Positions 30,861 through 53,410 of a stretch of 64,000 nt of DNA are shown here, in pieces. The translations under genes and the position numbers were made by a program. Position 1 is the first letter of the stretch. Every line of letters begins with the position of its first letter. Origin of the DNA: Silurus meridionalis (Eukaryota; Chordata; Actinopteri; Siluriformes; Siluridae); contig NC_060901.1 of the NCBI RefSeq assembly GCF_014805685.1, forward strand, positions 19,215,905 through 19,279,904, in the 5' to 3' direction. The notes beneath the pieces are model-generated. The model was given only the letters and a program-made list of their open reading frames with translations. It made no database searches and had not been told where the DNA came from.

Positions 30861-31084
30861 TATCTTATATAAAAAAAGCCATTGTGGTGGATTATATCTT
30901 ATTGCCTTCATCCTGCATTTACGCTCTACATATCTCAAGTTATGGCAATCCACAGACTCAGCGACTGATCACTTGTTTTTGTTCAGCCATAAGTTATGTG
31001 CTTTCTAAACATCTAATTTTACATTTGATCCCCTCCATTCTTATTAGAAACTGTTCCACATTATCTGTAGAATTTGTACTCATT

Positions 31085-31290
31085 TAGCCACAAGGGCGTT
31101 AATAAAGTGATGTAGGTGAGATGAGGAGGTCACAGGTGCAGTAAGTGTGAAAAATCATCCCGAAGGAATCAACCAATAGGTTTTATAGCAGGAGATCTTC
31201 CACTACAACCCATATAAATGACATGTTCATGGAGCTTAATTTGTGCACTTTGTGGAATAGGTTCGGATCTCCTAGTTTAAGTAACAGGAT
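31085..31290 (-). mobile_element. Tc1-like family A relic
   Basis: Landmarks: gtgatgtaggtgagatgagg, atagcaggagatcttccact, gttcatggagcttaatttgt and cggatctcctagtttaagta. It is cut by the retroelement tail and (GGAT)n array that follow. Confidence 0.6.
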
Positions 31291-31375
31291 GATAGGTGAA
31301 GGGTTGGTGATGGAGCACCCTGGGACTGGCTTCAGGGTTCCCTGTGAGAATTTGTTGGATAAACAGTATAAAAAA

Positions 31376-31445
31376 TGGATGGATGGATGGATGGATGGAT
31401 GGATGGATGGATGGATGGATGGATGGATGGATGGATGGATGGATG
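31376..31445. repeat. (GGAT)n microsatellite on a retroelement-like tail
   Basis: Preceded by ttggataaacagtataaaaa, like 28285-28308. The sequence after it (acaggtcatttgttgcttgt) resembles that after the 28-29 kb array, so the two arrays are old copies of one locus or one element. Confidence 0.8.
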
Positions 31446-31689
31446 TGCACAATATCCAATAGACAGGTCATTTGTTGCTTGTGATCTGAGGATCTGTTCA
31501 TTCCTGAGTCTCTGCATCAGGGCTGATCTGATGTACGTTGGTCACTAAGATTAAAGTCCTCCAAAATAACAACAAGACTTGTACATGTTTATTAAACATG
31601 TTTTATTTTATATTTAAACTTATTTCCTGATATTTTTTATCACATTCATATTTATATCGAGGCCAACATAAAGGTCTGATAATAGTATT

Positions 31690-31702
31690 GATGCATTCAG
31701 TC

Positions 31703-31735
<33 letters not shown>

Positions 31736-31959
31736 AATAATAATAATAATAATAACAATAACAACAATAATAATAATAATAATCATAATAATCATAATAA
31801 ATATAATAATAATTATTATTATTAATATTATTATAACAACAACAAAATAAAATAAATAAATAAATAAATAATAATAAATATAATAATAATAATAATAAGT
31901 ATTATTATTATTATTATAACAACAATAATAAAATAAATAAATAAATAAATGAATAAATA

Positions 31960-32010
<51 letters not shown>
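31690..32010. repeat. (CAA)n/(TAA)n/(TAAA)n low-complexity block
   Basis: About 320 bp of mixed trinucleotide and tetranucleotide repeats, including short complementary (AAT)/(ATT) pairs. Confidence 0.9.
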
Positions 32011-32011
<1 letters not shown>

Positions 32012-32369
32012 TCTATAAAATGAAAATTTGTGTCCAAAAGCTACCCAAAAGGAATATGTAATCCAGACACGTTCTCGATTATCTCCGGTAAGACGGGGAC
32101 AAAGCCTTTCACTTGCATGAGGTGCAAAAATATAAGGCTCCTTTAGGAGTAGAGCTCGATGTCCAACATATTTCAGAAGACTTGACAAATGACCATGGAA
32201 CAGGAACCACTTGGATACGGGGTTGAGGATTTTTCAAGGGTGAATAATTTGTTTTCCCTAATGAAAAAAAAAAACAAAACAAGGTATTTAAGTTAAACTT
32301 GAGAAGAGGTCACAATAACACATACGGTGTACGGTGAAGTTCACCTCTAGTGCTGACATGCATATGCAA

Positions 32370-32420
32370 TGCACCCAAAAGTATTGGGACAAACCAGCCT
32401 TTCCAGCCATATGTGGTTCT
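32370..32420 (+). mobile_element. Tc1-like family A terminal fragment
   Basis: Reads cacccaaaagtattgggaca and then tttccagccatatgtggttc. Confidence 0.55.
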
Positions 32421-32507
32421 TTGTCAAAATGTTTCTTAACGTTGGAGGCAGGTTGTATATCAGGATGTGCTTAACGTGAACATTTTTCTTCACTTGAAGT
32501 AGGAGAG

Positions 32508-32510
<3 letters not shown>

Positions 32511-32571
<61 letters not shown>
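32511..32571. repeat. (TA)n microsatellite
   Basis: Perfect TA repeat about 120 bp before the first tafa2 coding exon. Confidence 0.95.
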
Positions 32572-32576
<5 letters not shown>

Positions 32577-32690
32577 ATCCAAACCCAGTGCTTTTGAAGT
32601 ATACCTGAGTGGAATAATGGAATTATGTACTTGATTCTTGTTTGAGGTTTGACCTTTCTCATCTTCTCACTCTCTCTTTCTCTCTCTAGG

Positions 32691-43557
<10,867 letters not shown>

Positions 43558-43986
43558 GTCAGACGGACTGAGACCTGCCCAGACGCTCCTCATCTTTCTT
43601 CTCGTGGAGCTGCTCTGTGTGAAGGCTGTTTCGTAACAGACACTGAACAAAGCAATGAAGCGTTTCTGGACACGTCGGCGCTGTGAGCACATCTGGACGG
43701 ATTTGTAAAGGCTTGTTGTGGATTTCTGTAGTTGCGTTTTGCTTGCTGTTTTTGGACTTTAGGACATTTACTGACTTTTTTTCATATGGATCTGAGAGTG
43801 ACGTCCATTTTGCCTTGAGATACTGTTATTTAGCTTCGCTTTTAAAAATGCAAATCGACTACAAATACTATTGGGCATGTAAAGACACCAAACCACCTAC
43901 TGTTTTAGTGAAATTTCTTAGTGTAGATCTGATATGAAAGTTTATGTACACATTTTGTTCATTAAGAGACTGTTTATCACATTAAT

Positions 43987-44140
43987 TACACTACTGGTCA
44001 AATGTTTTTAATACTGTTTTCCAGTTTTTATTGATATATATACTCCATATATATATATATATATATGGAGGCAGTCCAAGATCAGTGAATAACCTAAAAT
44101 GGTACAAAGATAATATAAAAATGTTACTAAAAACTGAATA

Positions 44141-44171
<31 letters not shown>

Positions 44172-44751
44172 TATATTGGAGTTCTACAAAAACACCTTTT
44201 TTAGGGAAGAATTCAAGGGTTAACAATTTACAGCTTTAAAATTTTAAAACTGATGCTAATTATTCCTACAGGCGTCCCAACGTTTACTGATCACATCCAA
44301 ACCCCTTTGTGTGTGTAAAAGCATATAGCTCTCATGAAAAGAAGGAAAGAAGAAAAGAAAAAATAAAGGAAGATACAAAAAAGAAAGAAAAAAACAAATG
44401 GAAGGGAGAGAGGAAGAAAGGAGGAAAGAAAGAATAATTAACAATTAATGAAGGAAGAAAGAGATGGAAGGAAGGAAAGAAAGAAAGAATAAAACAAAAC
44501 AAATGGGGGAAAGGAAGGAAAGAAAGAATGACAGACAGACAGAAAAATTAATGAACAGAAGGAAGGAAGAAAAAAGACAGAAAAACAAACAAATGAAAGG
44601 AAGGAAGAAACGAAAAGAGAAAGAAGGAAAGGAAGAAAACCAATGAAGGAAGAAACAAAAACAAAGAAAAAACAAACAAATGGAAGGGGAGAGGAAGGAA
44701 GGAAGAAAAGAAAGAACAAACTAATGAAGAAAGAAAGAAAGAAAGAAAGAC

Positions 44752-44818
<67 letters not shown>

Positions 44819-45380
44819 AAAAGAAAGAAAGATCGTACTAAAGTGTGGGTTCTTTAGAGAAATTTGAAGGACAGTTTCCTCCTCCATCAGAGAGATTTTT
44901 TGAAACTCTGGTCTGCAGATGCAAAACCACAACAGAATCAGAAGCGGCGGGTTTTGGTTGAGCAGTGAGAAGGAGAAAGGACGGTTCCTCTGTGTGAAAG
45001 TGTCAGACATGGTGGAGGAAGTGTGATGGTCTGGTGCACAGAGTGAGTAGAACCAAAACTCCTCCTACACCACGTTACAGCACCACGCAATGCACCCTGA
45101 TATCCACCAAGCTGCTCAGGGATTCATCCCACAGCAGGATAAAGAACATACTGTAGAAGAGAAGAACAAGACGGTAGGATTCAAAGCCTGAAATGAGAAG
45201 CACAGTCTCACACACTCGGACCTGATGAAGCAGGTTTGGAATGAACTGGACAGAAAGTAAAGGAACCTGCAAGTGCAACACATTTGTGGAAACTTCTGCG
45301 AGTTCTGTTTTATATACGGATGGTCGCTGCTTTGAGGAGTTACATTTTAATTCAATTTGAATTTTTTGACTGGTAGTGTA
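43987..45380 (+). mobile_element. degenerate Tc1 element with terminal inverted repeats
   Basis: The left end tacactactggtcaaatg and the right end gactggtagtgta are inverted matches (TACACTAC..GTCAAA). Each begins with TA, as expected for Tc1 target-site duplication. Inside, 45008-45039 encodes HGGGSVMVWC, the Tc1 motif HGGGSVMVWG; before it is the region matching the 'NRIRSGGF.L' type part of the DDE domain, and after it several stops. A large (GAAA)n tract (44340-44830) has replaced or expanded the middle, and (AT)n runs lie at 44048-44065 and 44142-44166. Inactive; sits just after the tafa2 stop codon. Confidence 0.75.
44340..44832. repeat. (GAAA)n/(GGAA)n purine tract inside the Tc1 element
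   Basis: About 490 bp of almost pure purine on the + strand, ending in a clean (GAAA)n run. Confidence 0.95.
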
Positions 45381-45780
45381 TAAAAAAAAGAAAAAAAAAG
45401 AAAATTCTTTCTTACATATATGTATAAATGCAAATGCTTCCTCGTATGTATTGTATATCAGGACTATAATAAATCATATTTGAAAAAAAAAAAAACACTA
45501 AAAGTCGCATTATTTATTGTATTATTTCTATATTATATTGACCAAAAAAAAAGTTAATTATTTAAAAATTAGAAAGTATTTTACTTCCTTGCATTAGAAA
45601 TAATTGGCTAACAACAACTCGCTAGTTTCTCCAGTCAGCCGCTAACAACTACACTATGCTACAAAGAGGGCATCATGTGACATGCTTCAGGTTAGAGGTG
45701 AATTAACAGAGCTCCAAACTCAGCACTCTGGTCACGTACGGCTGGTGGAAGTGTGATGCGTTCAGCGTAGTCCAGAGCCC

Positions 45781-45947
45781 TGGTGTCTCAGTGGCTAGTA
45801 ATTGAAAAAAAAGGAAGTTCAAATCCCAGAACTGAGGATTGAGAAGCGCTGTCTGGCTCTTCAACACGCCACTTAGCCCTCAGCTGCTTCGCATTCAATC
45901 CTGTCTCACTATAGATAAAAGCGTCTGCTACATCAATAAATGTAGAT
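45781..45947 (+). mobile_element. tRNA-derived SINE relic
   Basis: Head tggtgtctcagtggctagta with a box-B-like gttcaaatccca, body cttagccctcagctgcttcg, and tail tataaaagcgtctgctaca in slightly altered form (gataaaagcgtctgctacat). The 'gataaaagcgtctgctaaat' end is a standard fish SINE signature. Confidence 0.65.
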
Positions 45948-46199
45948 TTATTCATTTATTTTTATACTCCACAGGACGCCGTTCACAAGGCCGCGCCCAT
46001 CCATCAGGGCTTTGATCATGATCATGTGAGCAGGGTTTGGAGAAAACCAGTATCCATTTTCTCTGTTTTTGTGTTAGCATGCTCTTACAGTGCTCATCAT
46101 ACATGTGGACGTTCTGCGCCGAGTCTGTCTGTGGTGTTCTTCTGGTAAACATGGTCTATTAATCGCCACATTAGAATGTGGACCACTGACCATAAGAAC

Positions 46200-46570
46200 G
46201 AGATGTGCTTTTTTGAAAATCCAATTCTTCATTTGTTCTTATTATAACCTCCGCTCTCCTGGGAAGATGTTCCACTTGTGCTCATTTATGCTAAAGTGAC
46301 GACGAAACCTGGGGTGCGCAATAGGGTTTATAGTTCTCCAGGACCTTCTATTCCAGCTCATATACATCATAACTTCACATGCATTGAAAATAAGCACAAA
46401 AATGCACTATAAGAGCAAAAGTATTAGGATACCTAACTTTTCCATATGCCGTATGCGGCTCTGAAACTGTTCACAAAACCTCTGGATGTGCTAGCATGAA
46501 ATTTCACCTTCACAACTAGGAGACCCAGACAAGTCCATGAAGATATGGAATGGAGTGGAAGATCATGAGC
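46200..46570. mobile_element. two abutting Tc1-like family A relics in opposite orientation
   Basis: 46200-46400 is a reverse copy (ctctcctgggaagatgttcc, gggtttatagttctccagga). 46410-46570 is a forward start (gagcaaaagtattaggatac, ttttccatatgccgtatgcg) that then joins tggaatggagtggaagatca. Confidence 0.55.
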
Positions 46571-46894
46571 TTTCTAAAGATTTCTGTTTATTTTCCTACT
46601 GCTGATAAAACTCCTCCCACAGAGATTCACACCTCACTGGAGCTTCGTGTTGACTTGGTAAATTTAGTGTGTTTTCATGGCTTCCTGAATATTAACGGTC
46701 TTTTCCAGATTTCTGGAGATTATTAATCAGACATTTTGATTGCTTTCAGTTTATAAATATAAAACCCTAATAGGAGACGTGAAAGCATTACATTTGCAAA
46801 TAACAATGTCATAAGAATGTACACAGAACTTATAGCTACAAATCTTTTTTTAAATATTAAATTTTTTTTAAAATAAATTGCAGCTTTTAAAAAT

Positions 46895-47027
46895 ATTATT
46901 ATTATTATTATTATTATTATTTATATTATTATTTTATTATTATTATTTATATTATTGTTGTTTATATTATTATTATTTTTTTTTTTTTTTTTATTATTAT
47001 TATTATTCATATTATTATTTATATTTG

Positions 47028-47089
<62 letters not shown>

Positions 47090-47090
47090 G
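46895..47090. repeat. (ATT)n microsatellite block
   Basis: Several (ATT)n runs broken by ATTT and a T tract. Confidence 0.9.
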
Positions 47091-47779
47091 GAGATGATGA
47101 AGAGATGAAAAGATGACGTGATGAATAATAAATACATGAGTTCATTACGTTATTGACAGAGCAGCCAGATATTCCGAAGAACTGGATAAAAAGCTTTGTT
47201 CTGCTAATAAAAGTGTGTGAACAACAATCATGTAATTACACACTGGCAAAAAGACCGAAAGACCATGATGAGAAAAAGAGAGACTTTCTTGCCCGGAAAA
47301 AAGAAAACAATAAACATCACTTCTGACTTGTGAAGGCTGGAAGAATCCCAAGCGTCATTGTTTGAGATGTCGAGCTCTTTTGTTTTTTTTGCAGTTCGCT
47401 TTTGCAGGCTCGTTTTTAATGCTTTTCATTTCTACGATTCAAAGAATGAGAATTTTACTGAATGAATAAGATTTTATTTTTGTGGATTTCTGATAATGGA
47501 GAAATAAAATACTCAACCTAAACCTCTTATCACTGGCCTTTACAAGTCCTTATGAATGTGCATGTGTAAGAACAAGTGAGAACGTTCTGTCTGATGCCAC
47601 GCCACCACGCAATCACCCTTTACTCTGGTGAAGTCTTCTCGATCGCATTCTTGATCTGTTGCAAACCCGAGGATACATCTTCTGTCCTCCACCACTGCTG
47701 TTTTCTTCAGGGATGTTTGGTGTCCCTGAGCTTAACACTACATGATTTCTTTGACTGAAGGTTGAAAATTGGAGTATAG

Positions 47780-47955
47780 TGAAAATTCATGTTCATTCCT
47801 CCACAAGGGGGTCAGTAATGTCAGGTACTGATGTAGGGTTCATAGCTGTATAGCAGGAGATTTTCCACTCCAAACCATGTCAAGCAGATCTTCATGGAGC
47901 TCTCTTTATGCACAGGTTTGGGTCTCCTAGTTCAAGTGAAGGGAAAAATCAATGA
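47780..47955 (-). mobile_element. Tc1-like family A relic
   Basis: Landmarks: atagcaggagattttccact, cagatcttcatggagctctc, gcacaggtttgggtctccta and gttcaagtgaagggaaaaat. Confidence 0.65.
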
Positions 47956-49539
47956 ATGAATACGAAGTATCGCGAGACAAACGCGTCCTGAGAGTCACAG
48001 AATAGAGATTAACATGGCAGAGGTAGAGCTGCTTTCTGGAGACAGAACTTTCTGGAGACAGAACAGGAAACGAACGTCTGGGTTTATTTTTTTCTGGCTG
48101 TCCGTATTCCACTCACTCGCACCTCGACGGTGTTCTAAAATCACCTCAAAGTCCATGTGCTTTAATCAGGGGCTTGTTATTCGCTGAGGTCCTTCTCAAG
48201 CTTCTTAATCTGTATGAGAATCAATTCCATGGTATTTATTTTCATTATACTGCAGCTCCAGCAGAAAATGGGTTGCGCTGAAAATACACAGGAAGTGCAA
48301 TATTTTCCAGCTAATAGTAAACCTGGGATAGAAAGTTCTTTCAGCTGTCGATCCGAATATGCCTTTCTTTTCCATTCCAAAACTTGAGAAGCTCCAAGTG
48401 AGCCATTATGCAGCAAATGAAAGTAGAAAGTGGGAAATTCCTGTTCCGTTCTGACGAATTCTGTGTTATTCGTGTGGTAATTATGGAAGTCAGGTGTCCA
48501 CAAACATTCAAATGTTTAAATGATTTGATTGGGGGGTCAATTTCAAGGTGTGCTTCCAACTTTCTAGCGCCACCATCTGGTTACTCGTGGAATTATGCTA
48601 ATATTTAAAATACATTATATAGTTTAATGGAAATAATGCTAAATACATATACATATAAAAAACCTGTTAGGGATTTTTAACACAGACCATTTATTTAAAT
48701 AATGACAAGACTGTAAACTGTAAACATTCCCTGCACAATGAATCAAATTTGCCCAGTTTGACCATTTAATCATTCAAATTAAAAATCTTTATAACATCTT
48801 TTCGTTTCTACTTGCGTTCATGATTCATACATCATGTGAAATAAAGCCACAACCAAAATCTGAGCTCGGAATTACACTAGAATTATGTTCTGCTCGTTTA
48901 TCGTGTTTATCATTAATCTGAGCCGAGATCTACATCCAGGCCTCGGATGATGATTTTTCCCCCTGTGTGCACTCCTCCGAGTCTCCCTCCATCCCCAATC
49001 CGGTCTTCCCTGCCAGTCTCTATGCTCTCCTTGTCTTATTACGTTCATGTTTGTGATTCAGTGAGTGGAAAGATGCGAGAATGAGGGAATAAAGCGCTCA
49101 CTGACGCACTGTTTAGTTGTATTTAGTGTGTGTTTGTGTGTTTGGACAATTGTGTCAAGTCTTCTGTAAATACTTTTTTAACGTGTGTTGTGGTGTGAAA
49201 TTTGGCACATTAAATGAGAAGGGTTTAAGGAACATTCTGACCATATTTGTTCCAAATGCTTCCACTGGTCTAGCGCCACCATCTGGTTACATTTGAAAGT
49301 ACTCCAATTAAAAATTCTTAAACTTTTTTGAACGGTATGTCTGAAAAAGTAAAGGCTACGCATTTCTGGGGTCAATCTAAGTTTTTTTTTAAGATTTTGT
49401 CCGATCATCACCACATTTCGCAGAAATTATCTTCAAAGTAAATCTCATAAAAAAAAAAATTCAAATGGTGTATGCAGCATATATGATAACATTTGGCAGA
49501 CAACCACTGTGCTATCACCAGGATAGACAGATTGAATGG

Positions 49540-49690
49540 AGGAAGGTTGAACAGTTTGAGATTGGAATGGAAAAAGTCCCTGATGATGTTGTGTGCTCTG
49601 TGCAGGTGTCTTCTGTAGTGAAGAAGCTCAATGGTTGGTCATTGGGTTCTAGTAATGCACTGGACGGCTTTCAGCACCCTTTTGAGGGCT
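49540..49690. repeat. possible fragment of the composite dispersed repeat
   Basis: Reads ctgatgatgttgtgtgctct, agtgaagaagctcaatggtt and agcacccttttgagggcttt, weakly like the 30690-30860 segment. Tentative. Confidence 0.25.
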
Positions 49691-49892
49691 TTTTCTTTAT
49701 GCACCATTGAGCTGCCAGAACATTAATAAAATAAAATAAAAAAGTCAAAATCTTTATGGACGTTTGAATGTTCCAATAAACTTTCCTAAATTATTCGCAA
49801 GAAGTATAGATGCTGTTGTGTTCTCCAAACCAGGTTTGAAGTGTTCTGATGCTAGACCAGATCCTCAGAGATATAGGCACCTAAGAACCTGC

Positions 49893-50366
49893 AAAAGTGA
49901 AAGGGAAGGTTTATAGGACTGTGGTAAGACCTGAGATGTTGTATGGTTTAGAGACAGTGGCATTGAGTAAAAGACAGGAGGTGGAGCTGGAGGTAGCAGA
50001 GCTGAAGATGTTGAGATGTTCGTTGGGAGTGATGACGATAGACAGGATTAGAAACAAGTCTATTAGAGAGACAGGGCATGTAGGACGTTTTGGAGACAAG
50101 GTGAGGGAGGTGAGACTGAGATGGTTTGGACATATGCAGAGGAGGGACATGGGGTATATCAGTATGAGAATGCTGAGGATGGAGACACCAGGAAGAAGAA
50201 AAAGAGGAAGAACAAGGAGGAGGTTTATGGATGTGGTGAGGGAAGACATGCAGGTGGCTAATTTGAAAGAGGCAGATGTAGAGGACAGGGGGGTTTGAAG
50301 ACAGATGAGCCACTCTGGCGCCCCCTAATGGGAGGAGCCGAAAGAAGAACAAGAACATAAAGTTGG
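49893..50366 (+). mobile_element. 3' end of a non-LTR retrotransposon (RTE-like)
   Basis: An open frame to the stop at 50296-50298 encodes the C-terminal part of a LINE reverse transcriptase protein: KGKVYRTVVRPEMLYGLETV, then ELKMLRCSLGVMTIDRIRNK and REVRLRWFGHMQRRD. These are the 'YGAETW' and 'RLRWFGHVMRR' blocks of LINE ORF2 ends. A short 3' UTR (ctggcgccccctaatgggag, then gagccgaaagaagaac) follows. 5'-truncated, as is normal for LINE copies. The open frame of about 130 codons suggests a fairly recent copy. The clade is not certain. Confidence 0.7.
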
Positions 50367-50388
50367 GTTCATCCCACGACTACTCTAT

Positions 50389-50392
<4 letters not shown>

Positions 50393-50472
<80 letters not shown>
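50393..50472. repeat. (AT)n microsatellite
   Basis: Perfect AT run of about 80 bp close behind the LINE tail. Confidence 0.95.
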
Positions 50473-50475
<3 letters not shown>

Positions 50476-51050
50476 TCTTCTGTCTGATCGAAACAAATAA
50501 CTTTTCCCTCTGGACACACTTTTAGTTTTTTCATGATGATTTTTTGAGGTTAATTTGTAATTATAAATTATAAATTTGTAACTATAAATTAGTTATTTCA
50601 GCTTTCTGATGAGTTTTGGGATTAAACTGTTTTTATTAAACTGCGATGTGGCAGTACAGGTTAAAGCCTGTTCACTCTCTGGAATTAGGGAAAGTCTCTA
50701 ATAAAGCAAAGCATTGAGTGTAGTTAAACATGGATAGAGAGGGGCATGATGGGATTCTTTGTGTCCTTTGTGATTTGTTTCTACAATTCTACCATCACAA
50801 GCACATTCAGAAGGCAATTACTGTACCCCAGTAGACTGTTTGGATATTAAACCATAAAATTAATGACCCAGAATATATCCAAAGCCGATATACAGATATT
50901 TCTTTGGCTCTAGTTTTACTTGGATAGTCAGAAAACACCCTGAGAGACATTATCCTCTCCCTCTATTTAATAGTTGACAGACTTTAATGCAGCACTTTGG
51001 TTTTGTACTTCAGTATTAAAGTGTTCTATAGATGGCAGGATCCTTTAAAA

Positions 51051-51053
51051 AGA

Positions 51054-51095
<42 letters not shown>

Positions 51096-51149
51096 TATTA
51101 TTATTATTATTATTATTATTATTTTATTATAAGAATTGTTTTATTTTAT

Positions 51150-51204
<55 letters not shown>

Positions 51205-51205
51205 A
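51051..51205. repeat. (AAT)n-(ATT)n inverted microsatellite
   Basis: (AAT)n at about 51053-51094 meets (ATT)n at 51095-51123, giving a self-complementary block; another (ATT)n follows at 51155-51203. Confidence 0.95.
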
Positions 51206-51359
51206 GTGCATTTCTGTTAGTCTGTTGCATGGTGCAGATGCTTCCATGCACTGGTCACATAGCAACCCGAACCTCCAACCTCGGGGGTTCAGTCACCAGG
51301 GAATTATGGAAGCTCTACTGTCAGATCTAGAAGCCATTCAGGCGGAGGAAAGAGCTCAC

Positions 51360-51364
51360 ACACT

Positions 51365-51395
<31 letters not shown>

Positions 51396-51402
51396 ACACA
51401 TT
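51360..51402. repeat. (CA)n microsatellite
   Basis: Interrupted CA run. Confidence 0.9.
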
Positions 51403-51968
51403 TTCATTCACACAACAGATTTTCACAATCCGTTGGGACTGAATCTGATCTGGATGATAAAATATGTAGTTTTCAAATAGCCTTTACCCCCCAAAAGGAA
51501 AGGTACTGGCAACCGATGAGATTGGTGTAAAGACAGTAATATTAATTAGCGAATAAAAATAGAGAGAGAAAAAGAGAGAGAAGGAGAGATGCAGAGAAAC
51601 GTCTGAGAATGCAATTAATATGCGTCAAAATGCCGACCTCATGAAAGCGCTTGGAACAATCTGAGCAGCCGGTCAAACTCACAGCTGAGGCTGGCGAGAA
51701 GATAGCAGGCTGAAGGTGGAAATTAATCACAGTAACGAGCTTGTGATATTGATTACTTGAGAAGGACGAGGATGGGGCTGGATCTGGTGACGGCGTCGTT
51801 TTTAAACCCTCCATTAATTGTTAATATTAATGAAAATGATGCAGGTCTGTAATAACTGCAGTGCAATGATGGATTGTTTTTGGCCTTCAGAGCTGTAATT
51901 GAAAATGCATTTATTATACAGTGGCACTGTGGAGATTTCCAGCTTTTCCACCTCTTTAACATTTATAC

Positions 51969-51969
<1 letters not shown>

Positions 51970-52041
<72 letters not shown>

Positions 52042-52042
52042 G
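51970..52042. repeat. (CTAT)n microsatellite
   Basis: Perfect tetranucleotide run of about 18 units. No GATA/GACA core is beside it, unlike the 27, 35 and 43 kb arrays. Confidence 0.95.
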
Positions 52043-53094
52043 TACAGTTTTTATTTAATATTGTATATTTTTTCATCTGAATTTTTTCCCTTTTTTTTAT
52101 TTTCAGATAGTCTTTATTAACACCTCTGGTAGAAGAAGAACGGATTAAAATCATTCTCATGGTTCCTGGATCAGGAAGCTGGATCATGGTGAACCCACGG
52201 AACACTGAACGTATAAACTTCAGATTCCTCTGTATACCCTGGATTTTAATGGTCCTACAATGTCTGGTTGCTTTATTTACTGGATGCTGAGTAGACCCCA
52301 CTTTCTGTTTAGGGTTCAGACATTTCTGGCATGCTCGTAAGACCGTTAGAGCCAGAGGATATGATGTACCATCAGCGCTAGTCTTAATAAAATGACAAAT
52401 CAGTTTGATAGAACAAGAATACAAAGGGTCTTGGCTCAAATGAAGGCTGTAATGTGCGGTTCTGGTCCGCCAGCACCCTGTAATTCAGCTAATGCATCTC
52501 CAGACCAGTGTCACAGAGCACTCGGGTCTACGGCCAACTCGGCGGGTCCCCAGCTGTCACTTGAAACGCGAACTGATTCTCGATAAACGCATTTCGGCCA
52601 GCTGCAGGCACAGTGGCTGTTTAATAAGGACCCTGGGGGGAATGAAGGGCCAAACAGCCAAAGTCAAACAAGGTTTGCGCCACCAGCCAGAGAAAGTAAT
52701 GCGACAGGGAAAGATACGTGCTCGAGGGACTCTTGGAGAGTAGAGAGCCACCTGTTTCCTATTCACACTTCAACAAAATCAACCGAACGTATTATTACAT
52801 TCCAACATCACACATCGCAGCTCTGCTCCAAAACCTCATGCTCCAATGCTCATTGTATACGAGAGTTGTTGCTGTTGTGTATTCCCGTGCTCTCCACACA
52901 TCTGAGGTCTCTTTAAATAGTCTGAGATCAATATATGTACTGCAGGTTCTACACGCTCACAGTTAGAATAGAGGTTATAGATATAAATATGCATTAAAAC
53001 ATCTTGGCATTTGGTATTTATAAGTGAAACGTATTGCAACTTTAAAGAGATTTATGGAGACACAGATGGAGACATCCTGAAATACCGCACTCGA

Positions 53095-53410
53095 AACCTT
53101 GTGCCTCATTCCACATTTAGTCTTCATTCGCTCCTTATAACCTCCATTCTTCTGGGAAGATGTTCCACTAGACTTTGTGGAGATTGTGCAGCTTATTAGT
53201 GAAATCAGATTGTGATGTAGGTGAGGTGAGAAGACCTGGGGTGCAGTCAGCAACTCAATTCATCTCAAAGGTGTTCAATAGGATTTATAACTCTATAGCA
53301 GGCCACCTAAGATCTTCCATTACAAATTTTATCTTCATGGAGATGTGCACAGGGGAATTGCTATGCTGGAATGGGTTTGGAATGACTACTGGCATCCAAA
53401 GACATCGTGT
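53095..53410 (-). mobile_element. Tc1-like family A relic, near full length
   Basis: Landmarks: cattcttctgggaagatgtt, tgatgtaggtgaggtgagaa, tctcaaaggtgttcaatagg, aacaaa-free core atagcaggccacctaagatc and gtgcacaggggaattgctat. Confidence 0.65.

Larger units (their letters stand above)
43558..45473 (+). terminator. tafa2: tafa2 3' UTR and possible poly(A) signal
   Basis: About 430 bp of ordinary sequence follow the stop, then a Tc1 element (43987-45380). The first convincing AATAAA after the element is at 45468-45473, followed by an A-rich stretch. Either the UTR ends before the transposon with a weak signal, or the transposon is part of the UTR. The sequence does not decide this. Confidence 0.35.

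Noticed and set aside
44438..45010. 190-codon Phe/Leu/Ser-rich frame resembling a membrane protein
   Set aside because: Complement of the (GAAA)n/(GGAA)n tract inside the Tc1 relic; hydrophobicity comes from TTC/TTT/CTT codons.
48177..48503. 108-codon minus-strand frame
   Set aside because: No recognisable domain, no splice context, and part of it overlaps a transposon-like segment near 48480; probably chance.
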